This document shows positions 8,957-18,015 of a stretch of 64,000 nucleotides of DNA, piece after piece. How positions within the stretch are numbered: the stretch's first letter is position 1; each line of letters begins with the position of its first letter. The notes under the pieces are model-generated. The model saw only the letters and a list, made by a program, of their open reading frames with translations, made no database searches and was not told the DNA's origin. The translations under genes and the position numbers were made by a program. This DNA is from Gemmata palustris (GTDB lineage Bacteria; Planctomycetota; Planctomycetia; Gemmatales; Gemmataceae): NCBI RefSeq assembly GCF_017939745.1, contig NZ_JAGKQQ010000001.1, positions 3,286,001 to 3,350,000 of the forward strand, written 5' to 3'.

Positions 8957-9271
8957 GTGTCTGTTCAGAACCGGCGAGGGTCTGTTCGCTTCGTGCCCGG
9001 CACTTCTACGTCCTGTTACACCGAGTCCGGCGGTGAGGGGGTGCTGTGGGACATCTCCGCCACGGGCCTGAGCATGCTGGTCGATACGCCCCCGCTGCTC
9101 GGGGTGACACTGACGGTAGAGGTGACGTCCGCGTGGCGCGTACTGACCGTCAATGCTCAAGTGGCTCACGTTAAGCAGGTGGCGGCTGGGGATTACTTCG
9201 TCGGGATGGAGTTCGCCTCTCCGCTCGCGCTGGAACAGATCGAACCGTTCGTCACCCCAACGATGGCGTAG
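8957..9271 (+). CDS. PilZ-domain protein (likely c-di-GMP binding)
   Basis: 104 residues from GTG 8957 with CGGAGG about 9 bases upstream. Both halves of the PilZ signature are present: an RxxxR motif in RRGSVR near the N-terminus and DISATGL (D/N-x-S-x-x-G) about 25 residues later. A six-stranded beta pattern follows. A lone PilZ domain of this size normally works as a c-di-GMP sensor acting on a partner; none is identifiable next to it. Confidence 0.75.
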   Translation: MSVQNRRGSVRFVPGTSTSCYTESGGEGVLWDISATGLSMLVDTPPLLGVTLTVEVTSAWRVLTVNAQVAHVKQVAAGDYFVGMEFASPLALEQIEPFVTPTMA

Positions 9272-9489
9272 GGCTTATACAAGCGGGCCACGGCCCTTCT
9301 GCGTATCACGTTTCACTGCGTCGCGCGACTCAGCTCGACCCGACTTCTACCGCCCCCAGTTCCTCGGGCTCGGCTCCCACGGCCAGCGCGTATCAATTTG
9401 CTAGGAACCCTAGCATTTCGCAGTTGGTGCCATGAAGAGCGCGTGTAACACAGCCACTTTCTCGCGGAATGCACGAAAACCCAGGGGAT

Positions 9490-9966
9490 TTAATACGCGA
9501 TCTCCGCGGCCAGCACCTTCAGGAACTCGTCCAGTCCCGCCATGTCGCCGCGGACCAGCCCGAGCTTCGAGCCGTCCCGGAACCGCAGCTCGTACCCCCG
9601 GTTCGACGTCCCCATCATCCGGTCCGCCAGCGCGTTCTCGAGCGGCCCCATCGCGTTCGAGTTCAGCGGCTTCACGGCCACGATGTCGCGGACCCGGTGC
9701 GTGACGATCTTCCGCGTCAGGAGCCGGCGGGCGCGGAGCACGCCGTTGTCCAGTTCCACCCACTGAACGCTCGATGACATGGCCCACGCCATGATGACCG
9801 CGAACCCGATCGCGCCCGGGGCCATGTACATGCTCACGTTCAGCGGAGCGAAGATGGCGACAAACACGGCAACGACTAGCGGGCCGATGAGGAACAGCGC
9901 GGAGCACCCGAGGGCCATCACGACGAAGACGGGGCGGAGGCGGATGGTGGGCGGAGAAGCGGGCAT
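9490..9966 (-). CDS. Membrane protein with bacterial PH-like domain
   Basis: 158 residues. Two transmembrane helices (about 12-38 and 48-65) precede a cytosolic beta-rich domain (VQWVELDNGVLRARRLL, IVTHRVRDIVAV, YELRFRDGSKLGLVR) typical of bacterial PH-like domains. Function unknown. The start at 9966 lacks a good ribosome binding site. Confidence 0.6.
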   Translation of the reverse strand: MPASPPTIRLRPVFVVMALGCSALFLIGPLVVAVFVAIFAPLNVSMYMAPGAIGFAVIMAWAMSSSVQWVELDNGVLRARRLLTRKIVTHRVRDIVAVKPLNSNAMGPLENALADRMMGTSNRGYELRFRDGSKLGLVRGDMAGLDEFLKVLAAEIAY

Positions 9967-10492
9967 CGGCGGGGTCCGTGTGCTGTCGGGCCGGGTTCGG
10001 GCCGCGGGTTCAATAGCCCGTTTGTGAAGGCTCCGGCACCCGGGACAGATGGGCGCGGCCGTACCGAGATTCTACCACACCCGCGCGGGTTCGCGCGCCC
10101 GGGGTTCGGCCGTCACCGGCAGCCCAGCGGACGGGCGTCCGCGGTCCCGGGGTAAGGTGCGCGCGAGCGCCCGCTGTCATCGGCCGATATCGCGCCGGCG
10201 GGCGGCCCGGGCAACGGATCGCCGGGGGACCAAAATGTTAGCAAATGTTATCCCCCGCGCCGCAGCGTCCCAGGAATTGTGCCCGCGCGGGTTCCCCCGG
10301 GGCGCGGGTCATGTTACCCGAGGGTGCGCAATGTTAGCCTCCGCGCCGCAGTTCCCGGCCCGCGTGGGTTCCCCCGGGTCGCGGAACGCACACCCCAGGG
10401 GAACACGGGGACACGCGGCGAACCGCACCCGCCCTCGACTCCGGCGCCGCGCTCGGTTACGCTGTGTAGCGTTTCTCACCGGAGGCCAACGG
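9967..10492. other. Long GC-rich intergenic region with degenerate repeats
   Basis: No convincing gene. It contains two rough copies of a segment with ATGTTAGC, CGCGCCGCAG and GGTTCCCCCGGG (about 10233-10300 and 10331-10380). It leads into the GGAGG site of the gene at 10493 and probably holds the promoter of the five-gene array, but I cannot point to convincing boxes. Confidence 0.5.
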
Positions 10493-11113
10493 ATGGTTCG
10501 TTCGCTCGTCGCGCTGCTGGTGGTTACCGCGCTCATCGGCCTCGCGCCCGCCGCGCCCGTGCCCAAGCACCTGATGCCCGAAGAACCCCTCTACCACCCC
10601 GTGAAGAAGGGCACGCGCTGGGTGTACACGGACAACGACATCGAGCGCGTGTACGAGATCGCGGACGTGAAGCCGGCCAAGCACGGCGGCTCGATCGTGA
10701 CCGTCGAAGCCGTGACCAATACGGGCCGGGTGCTGGAAGAGAAACTGGAGGTCTCGCCCCGCGGGTTGGTCCGGCTCGAGCACCTGGGGGCGCCGGCCGC
10801 CTCCCCGGTGCGCCTGCTCCGGTGCCCGGTGCAGGCCGACAAGGAGTGGCCGTTCCGCACCGATCGCGCCGTCCCCAACGGCCCCTACATCCAGGGAACC
10901 ATGACGGCCACGGGGCCGGAGGACGTGACCGTGCCCGCCGGAACATTCTCCGCAATCCGCGTCGAATTGAAGGCGACCCTATTTATGGGCGACACTCCCG
11001 TTAGTGACATTAACGTCACGTCCTGGTACGCGCCCAACGTTGGCACCGTAAAGTACACGAGCACCGGGGGGTTCAAGAGAGAGCTGAAGTCATTCACACC
11101 GGGGAAAGGGTGA
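10493..11113 (+). CDS. Secreted protein 1 of a five-gene tandem paralog array
   Basis: 206 residues; ATG 10493 with GGAGG 8-12 bases upstream. The signal peptide (MVRSLVALLVVTALIGLAPA) is followed by APVPKHLMP. Family marks are GTRWVY near residue 40, LEVSPRGLVR, RLLRCPVQ, VTVPAGTFSAIRVE and SWYAPNVGTVKY, ending in ELKSFTPGKG. The pattern suggests an exported beta-rich domain, possibly DUF3108/TapB-like. Function unknown. It starts a run of five co-oriented copies with 41-48 base gaps, suggesting one operon. Confidence 0.8.
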   Translation: MVRSLVALLVVTALIGLAPAAPVPKHLMPEEPLYHPVKKGTRWVYTDNDIERVYEIADVKPAKHGGSIVTVEAVTNTGRVLEEKLEVSPRGLVRLEHLGAPAASPVRLLRCPVQADKEWPFRTDRAVPNGPYIQGTMTATGPEDVTVPAGTFSAIRVELKATLFMGDTPVSDINVTSWYAPNVGTVKYTSTGGFKRELKSFTPGKG

Positions 11114-11157
11114 TTCGCTCCGTTTCGCCTGCACACGCTCTCTTGGGGAGATCACGG

Positions 11158-11775
11158 ATGGTTCGCTCGCTCGTCGCTTTGTTTGTGGTTGCCGCGCTCA
11201 TTAGCCTCGCGCCCGCCGCACCTGTGCCGAAGCACTTGACCCCCAAAGAGACGCTCTATCACGGCGTGCAGAAGGGCTCGCGCTGGGTGTACGCGGACAC
11301 GGGCGCCGAGGTCGTGTTCGAGGCGACGGACGCGCGCCCGGACAAGCGGGGCGGATCGGTCGTGACCATCGACCGCGTGGAGAACGGGAAGAAAACGCTG
11401 GCCCAGAAGCTCGACGTCTCGCCGCGCGGGATCTTCCTGATCGAGGGGCCCGAGGGCACTCGCAAGCCCCCGACGTGCCTGCTCCAGTGCCCGGTGCAGG
11501 CGGACACGAAATGGTCGATCGAGTACACCGGCCGCCCCAACGACACCAACATCTACCGGGCCACGTTGAAGATCACGGGCACCGAGGACGTGACCGTACC
11601 GGCCGGGAAGTACGCGGCGGTCCGCGTCGAGGCGAAGATCAGCGCGTTCGCGGGGGATAAACCCGTTTACGAATCTAACAGCACCACTTGGTACGCGCCC
11701 GGCATCGGCGTCGTCAAGCAAGAGGGCCGGGGGTGGACGAAGGAGCTGAAGTCGTTCACGCCGGGGAAAGACTGA
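11158..11775 (+). CDS. Secreted protein 2 of the tandem paralog array
   Basis: 205 residues. The ATG at 11158 follows GGGGAGATCACGG, a leader copied almost unchanged before array members 2, 3 and 5. It has the same signal peptide and the blocks GSRWVYADTG, LDVSPRGIFLIE, CLLQCPVQ, VTVPAGKYAAVRVE and WYAPGIGVVK. Divergence is greatest in the middle. Function unknown. Confidence 0.8.
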   Translation: MVRSLVALFVVAALISLAPAAPVPKHLTPKETLYHGVQKGSRWVYADTGAEVVFEATDARPDKRGGSVVTIDRVENGKKTLAQKLDVSPRGIFLIEGPEGTRKPPTCLLQCPVQADTKWSIEYTGRPNDTNIYRATLKITGTEDVTVPAGKYAAVRVEAKISAFAGDKPVYESNSTTWYAPGIGVVKQEGRGWTKELKSFTPGKD

Positions 11776-11819
11776 TACCACTCCCGTTGCGCCCGCACAT
11801 TCTTTCGGGGAGATCACGG

Positions 11820-12434
11820 ATGATTCGCTCGCTCGCCGCGCTGCTGGTGGTTACCGCACTCATCGGCCTCGCGCCCGCCGCGCCCGTGCCCGCGCACCTG
11901 ATGCCCAAGGAGCCGCTCTACTACGCCACCCAAAAGGGCACGCGCTGGGTGTACGTGAATCAGAACGTCGAGTCCGTGTACGAAGCAACGGACGTGAAGC
12001 CGACCAAACAGGGCGGATCGATCGTGACCATCGAACTCGTACACGACGGGAAGAAGACGCCGAACCAGAAGCTGGACGTGTCGCCGCGCGGGATCTTTCG
12101 GATCGAAGTAAACGGAAACGCGCGCGGCCAGCCGATGTGCCTGCTCCGGTGCCCCGCGGAACTCGATAAGGAATGGCCGTTCCACCTGAATAACGGCGGG
12201 GTGTTCGTTCACCGGGGAACAATGAAGGTCACGGGGACCGAGGACGTGACCGTGCCCGCCGGGAAGTTCCCGGCGGTCCGCGTCGCGGAGCGGATGGCTG
12301 CGTACATGGGCGAGCAGTGGATCGGGACCGAGGACTACACGTCCTGGTACGCGCCCGACGTCGGCCTCGTGAAGCAGACGAGCCCCGGGGGGTTCAAGAA
12401 AGAGCTGAAGTCGTTCAAGCCGGGGAACGGGTGA
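11820..12434 (+). CDS. Secreted protein 3 of the tandem paralog array
   Basis: 204 residues from ATG 11820 with the same GGGGAGATCACGG leader. The mature start is APVPAHLMPKEPLYY, then GTRWVYVNQ, LDVSPRGIFRIE, CLLRCPAE, VTVPAGKFPAVRV and SWYAPDVGLVKQ. Most similar to members 1 and 2. Exported, function unknown. Confidence 0.8.
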   Translation: MIRSLAALLVVTALIGLAPAAPVPAHLMPKEPLYYATQKGTRWVYVNQNVESVYEATDVKPTKQGGSIVTIELVHDGKKTPNQKLDVSPRGIFRIEVNGNARGQPMCLLRCPAELDKEWPFHLNNGGVFVHRGTMKVTGTEDVTVPAGKFPAVRVAERMAAYMGEQWIGTEDYTSWYAPDVGLVKQTSPGGFKKELKSFKPGNG

Positions 12435-12475
12435 TCCGCTCCTCCTGTACCCGCACACTTTCCGGGAGGTCACCA

Positions 12476-13069
12476 ATGGTTCGCCCGCTCGCCGCGCTGC
12501 TGGTGGTTGTCGCACTCATCGGCCTCGCACCCGCCGCGCCCGTGCCCAAGCACATGATGCCGAAAGGCCCACAGTTCAACTACCCCACGGCTCTCGGGAC
12601 GAAGTGGGTCTACGTGATCGAAGGCGGGGGCGAACACACCCGGGTCATCACTCGCGTCGAAGAGAAGAACGGGGCCAAATTCGTGACGATCGACTGGAGC
12701 GCACCCGCCGGGCGCAAGCCCGACCAATCGGTCCACGTCGTTACCAAAGACGGTGTCTACATTCACGCCGAAAGTGGCCAAGCATACGACCCGCCCCTCC
12801 TCTACTTCAAGCTCCCCTACCGCGCCGGGGACTCGTGGAAGAGCACATTCGCCCGTCCCGGGCTCAAAGTCAGCACACAAACGACCGCAGGTCCGGTAGA
12901 AAAAATCAAAGTGCCCGCGGGCGAATTCAGTGCCGTGCGCGTCGACGTAGAAATGAGCTTCAATGGCCAAGGGAAACAAACGAGGGCGCGGTGGCTCGCG
13001 AACGGCATCGGCATGGTGAAGGCCGAGAAGAGCTGCGTCCTGAAGTCGTTCACGCTCGGGAAAGACTGA
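12476..13069 (+). CDS. Secreted protein 4 of the tandem paralog array (divergent)
   Basis: 197 residues from ATG 12476, leader CGGGAGGTCACCA. The signal peptide and APVPKHMMPK are conserved, but the body has diverged: GTKWVYVIEGG, LLYFKLPYRAG, IKVPAGEFSAVRVD, and ARWLANGIGMVK in place of the usual WYAP. It is the most divergent member, though the reading frame and signals are intact. Confidence 0.8.
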   Translation: MVRPLAALLVVVALIGLAPAAPVPKHMMPKGPQFNYPTALGTKWVYVIEGGGEHTRVITRVEEKNGAKFVTIDWSAPAGRKPDQSVHVVTKDGVYIHAESGQAYDPPLLYFKLPYRAGDSWKSTFARPGLKVSTQTTAGPVEKIKVPAGEFSAVRVDVEMSFNGQGKQTRARWLANGIGMVKAEKSCVLKSFTLGKD

Positions 13070-13113
13070 TCCGCTCCTCCTGTGCCCGCACACGCTGCTC
13101 TGGGAGATCACGG

Positions 13114-13734
13114 ATGGTTCGCCTACTCGTTGTACTGCTGGCGGTTGTCGCGCTCATCGGCCTCGCACCTGCCGCGCCCGTACCGAAGCACCTGCTGCCC
13201 AAAGACGGGCCGCTCTACCACCCCGTGCAAAAGGGCACGCGCTGGGTGTACCTGGATAACGGCGCGGAGTACCACTACGAGCTAACGGCCGCGGACCCGA
13301 CGGCGTCCGGCACCACCGTCGTTACCATCTCCCAGATGAAGAACGGGGAACCGACGCCGTACCGGAAAGTAGAGGTCTCGGAGCGCGGCCTGCTCTGGAC
13401 CGAAACGGTCGGGATCGCGTTCGACACCCCGGCGTGCCTGCTCCGGTGCCCGGTGCAGCCGGGCGACGCCTGGGCGTATTCCTTGTCCCGTCCCAACACA
13501 GCGCTGGCACGGGCGAAGGGCACCATGAAGGTGCCCGGGACCGAAACCGTGGAAGTACCCGCCGGGAAGTTCGCCGCGGTCCGCGTGGACGAGAAGCGGG
13601 CGGTCCTCGCACCCGGCTTGCCGGACACCAACCTCGAGTTGACGAGCTGGTACGCGCCCAACGTCGGGCAGGTGAAGTGGGTGTGCGGGAAGCGAGAGCG
13701 GGTGCTGAAGTCGTTCACACCGGCCAAAGACTGA
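13114..13734 (+). CDS. Secreted protein 5 of the tandem paralog array
   Basis: 206 residues from ATG 13114 with TGGGAGATCACGG upstream. Blocks: APVPKHLLPKDGPLYHP, GTRWVYLDNG, VEVSERGLLWTE, CLLRCPVQPG, VEVPAGKFAAVRVD, SWYAPNVGQVKW. Last gene of the array; the next gene is convergent at 13819. Confidence 0.8.
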   Translation: MVRLLVVLLAVVALIGLAPAAPVPKHLLPKDGPLYHPVQKGTRWVYLDNGAEYHYELTAADPTASGTTVVTISQMKNGEPTPYRKVEVSERGLLWTETVGIAFDTPACLLRCPVQPGDAWAYSLSRPNTALARAKGTMKVPGTETVEVPAGKFAAVRVDEKRAVLAPGLPDTNLELTSWYAPNVGQVKWVCGKRERVLKSFTPAKD

Positions 13735-13818
13735 CCCGGCGCTGTCGCCCCTCGGTTCCCGCGCCCGGCCCGTTCCGCAACGCGCTGGAGCACGAGCCCG
13801 AGGCCCGCGCCGAAGTAG

Positions 13819-14361
13819 TCACTTCCAGAACTGCCACCAGCGCCGGTTGGGATCGCGCCGGCTCTCCCGGATTTGCTCCGCAGTGATGCCACCCAGCGCC
13901 GTCGTAAAGAAGCACCCGCGCAAGGAATCCGGGCCGTGCTGGTCCATCTTCTTGGTGGCAGCAGCATTGATCGAACTGCGCGCCACCGTAGCCATGAACG
14001 TCTCCTGACTAACCGGGCGCAATTCAAGTGGCATATTGAGGACGCTCTCGGCCCACGCGACCGCGGCCGTGAAGTAGTGCTCTTCCGTCAAGGTGAAAAT
14101 CACCATTCTTCCTCGTGCGTTGCTCACGGCATAGTAGGGGATAAACTCGGTGAGCCCCAATCGTCTGAAAAGTGGCCAGGCAAGAGCTTCCGGAACCAAT
14201 CGAACGAGCAACTCCGCGTCCACCGCGCCGACGCCCTCGCTCACCAGTAGCCTCACGATCTCGTCGTTCGAGACCGATGGTTGCGCCCCAACAATATCAA
14301 CGACGCGCAGCGCACGGGCCAGCGCGAGCGCGTGGTCCGGCGGGTAAAGGCGCGTGCCCAT
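13819..14361 (-). CDS. Hypothetical cytosolic protein
   Basis: 180 residues from ATG 14361; the frame extends to 14502 but without a better start signal. Helical N-terminal half (LALARALRVVDIVGA, DAELLVRLVPEALAWPLFRRLG), then FIPYYAVSNARGRMVIFTLTEEHYFTAAVAWAE split by a short loop. It ends in an unusual Trp-rich tail, RRWWQFWK. No family recognised. Confidence 0.55.
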   Translation of the reverse strand: MGTRLYPPDHALALARALRVVDIVGAQPSVSNDEIVRLLVSEGVGAVDAELLVRLVPEALAWPLFRRLGLTEFIPYYAVSNARGRMVIFTLTEEHYFTAAVAWAESVLNMPLELRPVSQETFMATVARSSINAAATKKMDQHGPDSLRGCFFTTALGGITAEQIRESRRDPNRRWWQFWK

Positions 14362-14529
14362 TCTCGATGCACCCTCAACGCGATTGTGAACAATGCCCGC
14401 GATACCAGCCCATCGGCCGATCACGAACGCCAATCGTACCCGATCGCGCTGGCCTTTAACCACAGCGCGGAGGATACTGAGCGCGGGGAGCGCAACCAGC
14501 ACGTTCGGCGCCAGCCTTGGGGATCAGGC

Positions 14530-15453
14530 ATGAAGACGCACGCGGCACACGTGTTCACAGGATTCGCGATCTTGTGGGGCACGGCCGTAACCGGGGCGCC
14601 CCTACTCGCGCAAGACAAAGAGGCCGAAGAAGAGAAACTGTGGAAGGCGCGCCCGCCCCAAAAGCAGGCGGCCGCGTACCGCGAGCAGTTCGAGAAGGTC
14701 GGGCGCGCGGGCCTCCCGGCACTCATGAAGGACAAGGATACGAGCCTCGCGCTCCAGGCCGCATGGGAGGCGCACAAGAAGATCATCGACCGCACCAAGC
14801 CGGTCCCGTTTCAGGAAGACGAGACCTACGATCCCAACGAACTGAAGAAGTTCCTCGAGTTCCTCAAAGAGCGGACGAAAGCACCCGTCCCGGACTGGTG
14901 GGCCAAAGGGGTTCTGGATCTCGATGTCATGAAGGGCCGCGCCCATATGTACATCCACTCCAGAATTAAACCAGATCTAAAGGAAGTAAAAATAAGTGAC
15001 AGGACGTGGTACATTCGAGAGGGATCATCATTAGCGCTAAATGATGACACCTGGTCATACAAATTCAGCGATGTAACCCTGCTGTTCCCGAAGGCGTTCC
15101 TGCTCAACTCGAGGCCCAACGCGCTTACGGACCTCACCGCAGAGAAAATAACGTGCCTCGCGACGTACCCTGTCCATTCGGGCGGGTTCCGTTCGAGGGT
15201 TGCCGGGTTCGAGAAAAAGAGCGGGACACTTGTCTGGGACGCGCCGGTCTGGGCCGTCGACCGGCGCGTAATAATCGGTCCCGGCGCGGCTCACCGGGTC
15301 GAACTGACAACGAAAGGCGAGACGGTGTTCGTGTTTGGTGCCGAGATATGGGGCTTGTACGCAGAAGGATTCGACCTCACGACCGGGAAGAATCAGTTCC
15401 GGTTCTGCACCTCCTATTGGGGCAACTTTTCCGAGAAATGGGACGTGAAGTAG
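14530..15453 (+). CDS. Secreted hypothetical protein
   Basis: 307 residues from ATG 14530. The N-terminal signal peptide ends near GAPLLAQ, followed by a charged helical region (residues 30-120) and a beta-rich C-terminal half. The segment around 14960-15080 is lower in GC than its surroundings. No catalytic motif is evident; probably periplasmic. Confidence 0.65.
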   Translation: MKTHAAHVFTGFAILWGTAVTGAPLLAQDKEAEEEKLWKARPPQKQAAAYREQFEKVGRAGLPALMKDKDTSLALQAAWEAHKKIIDRTKPVPFQEDETYDPNELKKFLEFLKERTKAPVPDWWAKGVLDLDVMKGRAHMYIHSRIKPDLKEVKISDRTWYIREGSSLALNDDTWSYKFSDVTLLFPKAFLLNSRPNALTDLTAEKITCLATYPVHSGGFRSRVAGFEKKSGTLVWDAPVWAVDRRVIIGPGAAHRVELTTKGETVFVFGAEIWGLYAEGFDLTTGKNQFRFCTSYWGNFSEKWDVK

Positions 15454-15606
15454 CGCCCCGCCACTCGTAACGGGACGGCTTGCTCTTCCCGCAGGTCCGG
15501 TTCCGTGTCACCACTTCGCCGAATTCCGGTAATCTCCCCGCGCATGTGCGGTAACTATTCCAGAGCGCGTATTTCGCAGGCGAAGAGCAAACCAACGGAG
15601 GCCGGA

Positions 15607-16320
15607 ATGACCGGGTCGGTTCTGGTGTCGGTGCATGTCGGGGGGCCGCAAACGCTGGGCACGGAGGGGGCCGCGGACCCGGCCGAGCGCCCGTGGGTAA
15701 CCGGCTTCATCAAGGCACCGGTGGCCGGGCCGGTCGCGGTCGGGCGCACCAACCTGAGTGGCGACGGGCAGGCCGATCTCGTGAACCACGGCGGGCCGGA
15801 CAAAGCCGTCTGCGTGTACCCCGAAGCCCACTACCCCCACTGGCGCGCGGACCTGGAACTGCCCGATCTCGTACCCGGCGCGTTCGGTGAAAACTTCACC
15901 GTCGTCGGGCTGGCCGAGCCGGACGTGTGCATCGGGGACGTGTGGGCCGTCGGCGGCGCGGTGTTTCAGGTGTCGCAGCCGCGCCAGCCGTGCTGGAAGC
16001 TGGCCCGCCGGTGGCGCGTGAAGGACCTCGCATTGCGCGTCCAACAAACCGGCTTCACCGGGTGGTACTTCCGGGTGCTTCAAGAGGGCGTCGTGGAGGC
16101 GGGCCAACCGCTGGCACTGGTGGAACGGCCGGAACCGAACTGGAGCGTCGAGCGCGCCAACCGGGTGATGCACCACCTGAAGTCGGACTACGCCCTGGCC
16201 GCGGAGCTGGCCGCCGTGTCGCTCCTGTCCGCGAGCCGGAAGGCCACGCTGCGGACCCGCGCCGAAAAGCACACCCACCCGGACGCCGGCAAGCGCCTCA
16301 ACGACCCACAGGCGGGCTGA
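15607..16320 (+). CDS. MOSC-domain protein (YiiM-like)
   Basis: 237 residues from ATG 15607 with GGAGG 6 bases upstream. MOSC hallmarks: DLVNHGGPDKAVCVYP near residue 60, GAFGENFTVVGL near 97, and GDVWAVGGAVFQVSQPRQPCWKL near 115 with the conserved Cys. The C-terminal extension resembles YiiM-type proteins, which use a molybdenum cofactor to reduce N-hydroxylated purines; that activity is inferred from family only. The next gene starts 5 bases after the stop, so they may be cotranscribed. Confidence 0.85.
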   Translation: MTGSVLVSVHVGGPQTLGTEGAADPAERPWVTGFIKAPVAGPVAVGRTNLSGDGQADLVNHGGPDKAVCVYPEAHYPHWRADLELPDLVPGAFGENFTVVGLAEPDVCIGDVWAVGGAVFQVSQPRQPCWKLARRWRVKDLALRVQQTGFTGWYFRVLQEGVVEAGQPLALVERPEPNWSVERANRVMHHLKSDYALAAELAAVSLLSASRKATLRTRAEKHTHPDAGKRLNDPQAG

Positions 16321-16324
16321 GGTC

Positions 16325-17284
16325 ATGCGCACTTCGCCTGCTCCCGCGCCACTTCCGCCCGATCCCCGGTCCCTCTTCGCACGAATCCGCGGCGCCATAT
16401 CGGTCAGGTCGGGGCTCCTGCTCGCGGCCTGGGGCGTCGGCCAGTGCGCGCGAGATGTCGTCTGGGTCACGGGCCTCTGCTTCTACATCCCATCGGTCAT
16501 CGTGGTCGCGGTCCTGGTCGCCACCGGCGCGCTACACGCAGTGGCCCGACGCAAACGGCCGGCACTGCTGGCTATCGGGTTCGCGCTGCCACCGCTGGCG
16601 TTCGTCGCGCTAATCGAGAACCACCCCGAGCGCGGGCCGAGCGGGTGCGCACACCAGTTCCGCGTCGTTCACTGGAACGTGGCCGGGCGCCCGGGTCGAC
16701 CGGGTATCAGCGAACACCTGGAGGCGGAACGGGCCGACCTGTACGTTCTGACGGACGCGGTGAACGCTTCGCACGTCGGCGTGTTGCGCGAGCGCCTCGG
16801 CGCCGATTATCAGGCGATTACCTTCGCGAACTTATCAGTGATCGGGCGCGGGGACGTGCAAGCGCACGGGTGGCTCGTCGACCGAGACGGGTTCGAGGTC
16901 CAGGCGGTGACCTGGGTGCCGGGCACGCGGCCGATCACGTTCTTGGTGCTCGATCTGCCGTCCGACGTGTTCGTGGCTCGGAACCCGCTGCTCCGCGAGC
17001 TGAACGCCCTGATCGAGCGGCACCAGCCGGACCTCGTGATCGGCGACTTCAACGCCCCGCGCCGGTCCCGGGCACTGGCCGAACTGCCAGCCGGGTACGC
17101 CCACGCCTACCACACGGCCGGCGGCGGGTGGGGCGCGACCTGGCCCGTTCCGCTCCCGGTGTACGACCTCGACCACTGCCTCCACGGACCGCGGATCGTG
17201 CCCGCGCATTACCGGCTCGGTGGCACGAATGGAAACAGCGACCACCGGTACCAAGCGTTCGATTTCTCGCTCGCGGGCGAATAG
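16325..17284 (+). CDS. Membrane-anchored endonuclease/exonuclease/phosphatase-family protein
   Basis: 319 residues. Two to three transmembrane helices in the first ~100 residues precede an EEP-fold domain: VVHWNVAG, VIGDFNAPRRSRAL (metal/substrate Asp and Asn), DLDHCLHG and SDHRYQAFDF (catalytic Asp-His pair). Related proteins act on DNA, phosphoinositides or other phosphoesters. With the domain probably outside the cytoplasm an exported hydrolase is likely, but the substrate is open. Confidence 0.8.
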   Translation: MRTSPAPAPLPPDPRSLFARIRGAISVRSGLLLAAWGVGQCARDVVWVTGLCFYIPSVIVVAVLVATGALHAVARRKRPALLAIGFALPPLAFVALIENHPERGPSGCAHQFRVVHWNVAGRPGRPGISEHLEAERADLYVLTDAVNASHVGVLRERLGADYQAITFANLSVIGRGDVQAHGWLVDRDGFEVQAVTWVPGTRPITFLVLDLPSDVFVARNPLLRELNALIERHQPDLVIGDFNAPRRSRALAELPAGYAHAYHTAGGGWGATWPVPLPVYDLDHCLHGPRIVPAHYRLGGTNGNSDHRYQAFDFSLAGE

Positions 17285-17349
17285 TCCCAGGGTGCGCGTC
17301 CGTTGGGTTCCGGGGAGGCCGCCTGTTTGTTCTCAGGGTGCGCGCGGGG

Positions 17350-17410
17350 TTCCCAGGGTGCGCGTCTGCGCCGCGACCCGGGGCTGAGAAATGTAACCCC
17401 TTCGGGGTAC
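17350..17410. repeat. GC-rich repeat with AACCCCTTCGGGGT hairpin
   Basis: Contains CCCAGGGTGCGCG, GACCCGGGGCTGAGAAATG and the hairpin AACCCCTTCGGGGT. An inverted copy lies at 17789-17849 and related copies at 20091-20240 and 20281-20341. It is useful as an empty site: the 20091 copy is interrupted by the MITE at the TAA that here is intact (AATGTAACCCC). Confidence 0.75.
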
Positions 17411-17414
17411 AAGT

Positions 17415-17645
17415 CTATTTCTCCCATTCGGTACGGACCAATTTGTCCTTAACATTGTAGAAGACATGGAGCTTGTACCGCGGATAGGACTCGACCCAAC
17501 CGGCAATGTCTACGTCTCCGTTAATACTTGCTCCGAGCGGTTCACCGAGGATGCGACGAACCTGGGCGATCGTCATCCCCTCGCTCAGCAGTTGAGGGGC
17601 CACCTGCGTCCAACACGAAAGCACACACAAGCACATCGCGAACAT
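17415..17645 (-). CDS. Small secreted SmpA/OmlA(BamE)-like protein
   Basis: 76 residues with a short hydrophobic N-terminus (MFAMCLCVLSCW) and then SEGMTIAQVRRILGEPLG, the first helix-turn of SmpA/OmlA-type domains, ending KLHVFYNVKDKLVRTEWE. Small versions are common lipoproteins or inhibitor-like proteins. It sits between two inverted copies of an intergenic repeat. Function unknown. Confidence 0.6.
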   Translation of the reverse strand: MFAMCLCVLSCWTQVAPQLLSEGMTIAQVRRILGEPLGASINGDVDIAGWVESYPRYKLHVFYNVKDKLVRTEWEK

Positions 17646-18015
17646 GGGGCAACCTTGTTTGAGGCCGTCAATAGCGGTCGAATCGTGCGATAGCCTTCCG
17701 TCGACTGTGAATCAAGACAACCAACGGCCCCGGGAAGAACTCTAATCTAAATACGGTTCACCGAGCACGTGAAACCGATGGTTTTCCACCCCGACAGGGG
17801 TTAGATTGCTCAGCCCCGGGTCGCGGCGCAGACGCGCACCCTGGGGAACGGGCGGGCGGCACCCGAGAGCCCGTCCCACATCGTTTCACCCACAACCAAT
17901 AATCGTTTCTCATCAATCTAAATGTCCGCTCGGCGCCGGCGAATTCCGTTACACTGGACAGAGTTTCGCGGGTCCGTTGGCATCCAACTCCGTCCTCATC
18001 CCCGGAGGTCGTTTG
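17646..18015. other. Intergenic region with one repeat copy
   Basis: No gene. It holds the inverted repeat copy at 17789-17849 and, just before 18016, the GGAGGTC site of the next gene. The part around 17700-17760 is relatively AT-rich and may carry the promoter. Confidence 0.5.
17789..17849. repeat. Inverted copy of the repeat at 17350-17410
   Basis: Reverse complement of most of 17350-17410 (CAGCCCCGGGTCGCGGCGCA core). The hairpin part has diverged to ACCCCGACAGGGGTT, keeping the pairing. Confidence 0.7.

Noticed and set aside
10165-10190. GCTGTCATCGGCCGATATC resembling the phage module motif
   Set aside because: Only about ten bases match, it lacks the GGGC end and no start codon follows; probably chance in GC-rich DNA.
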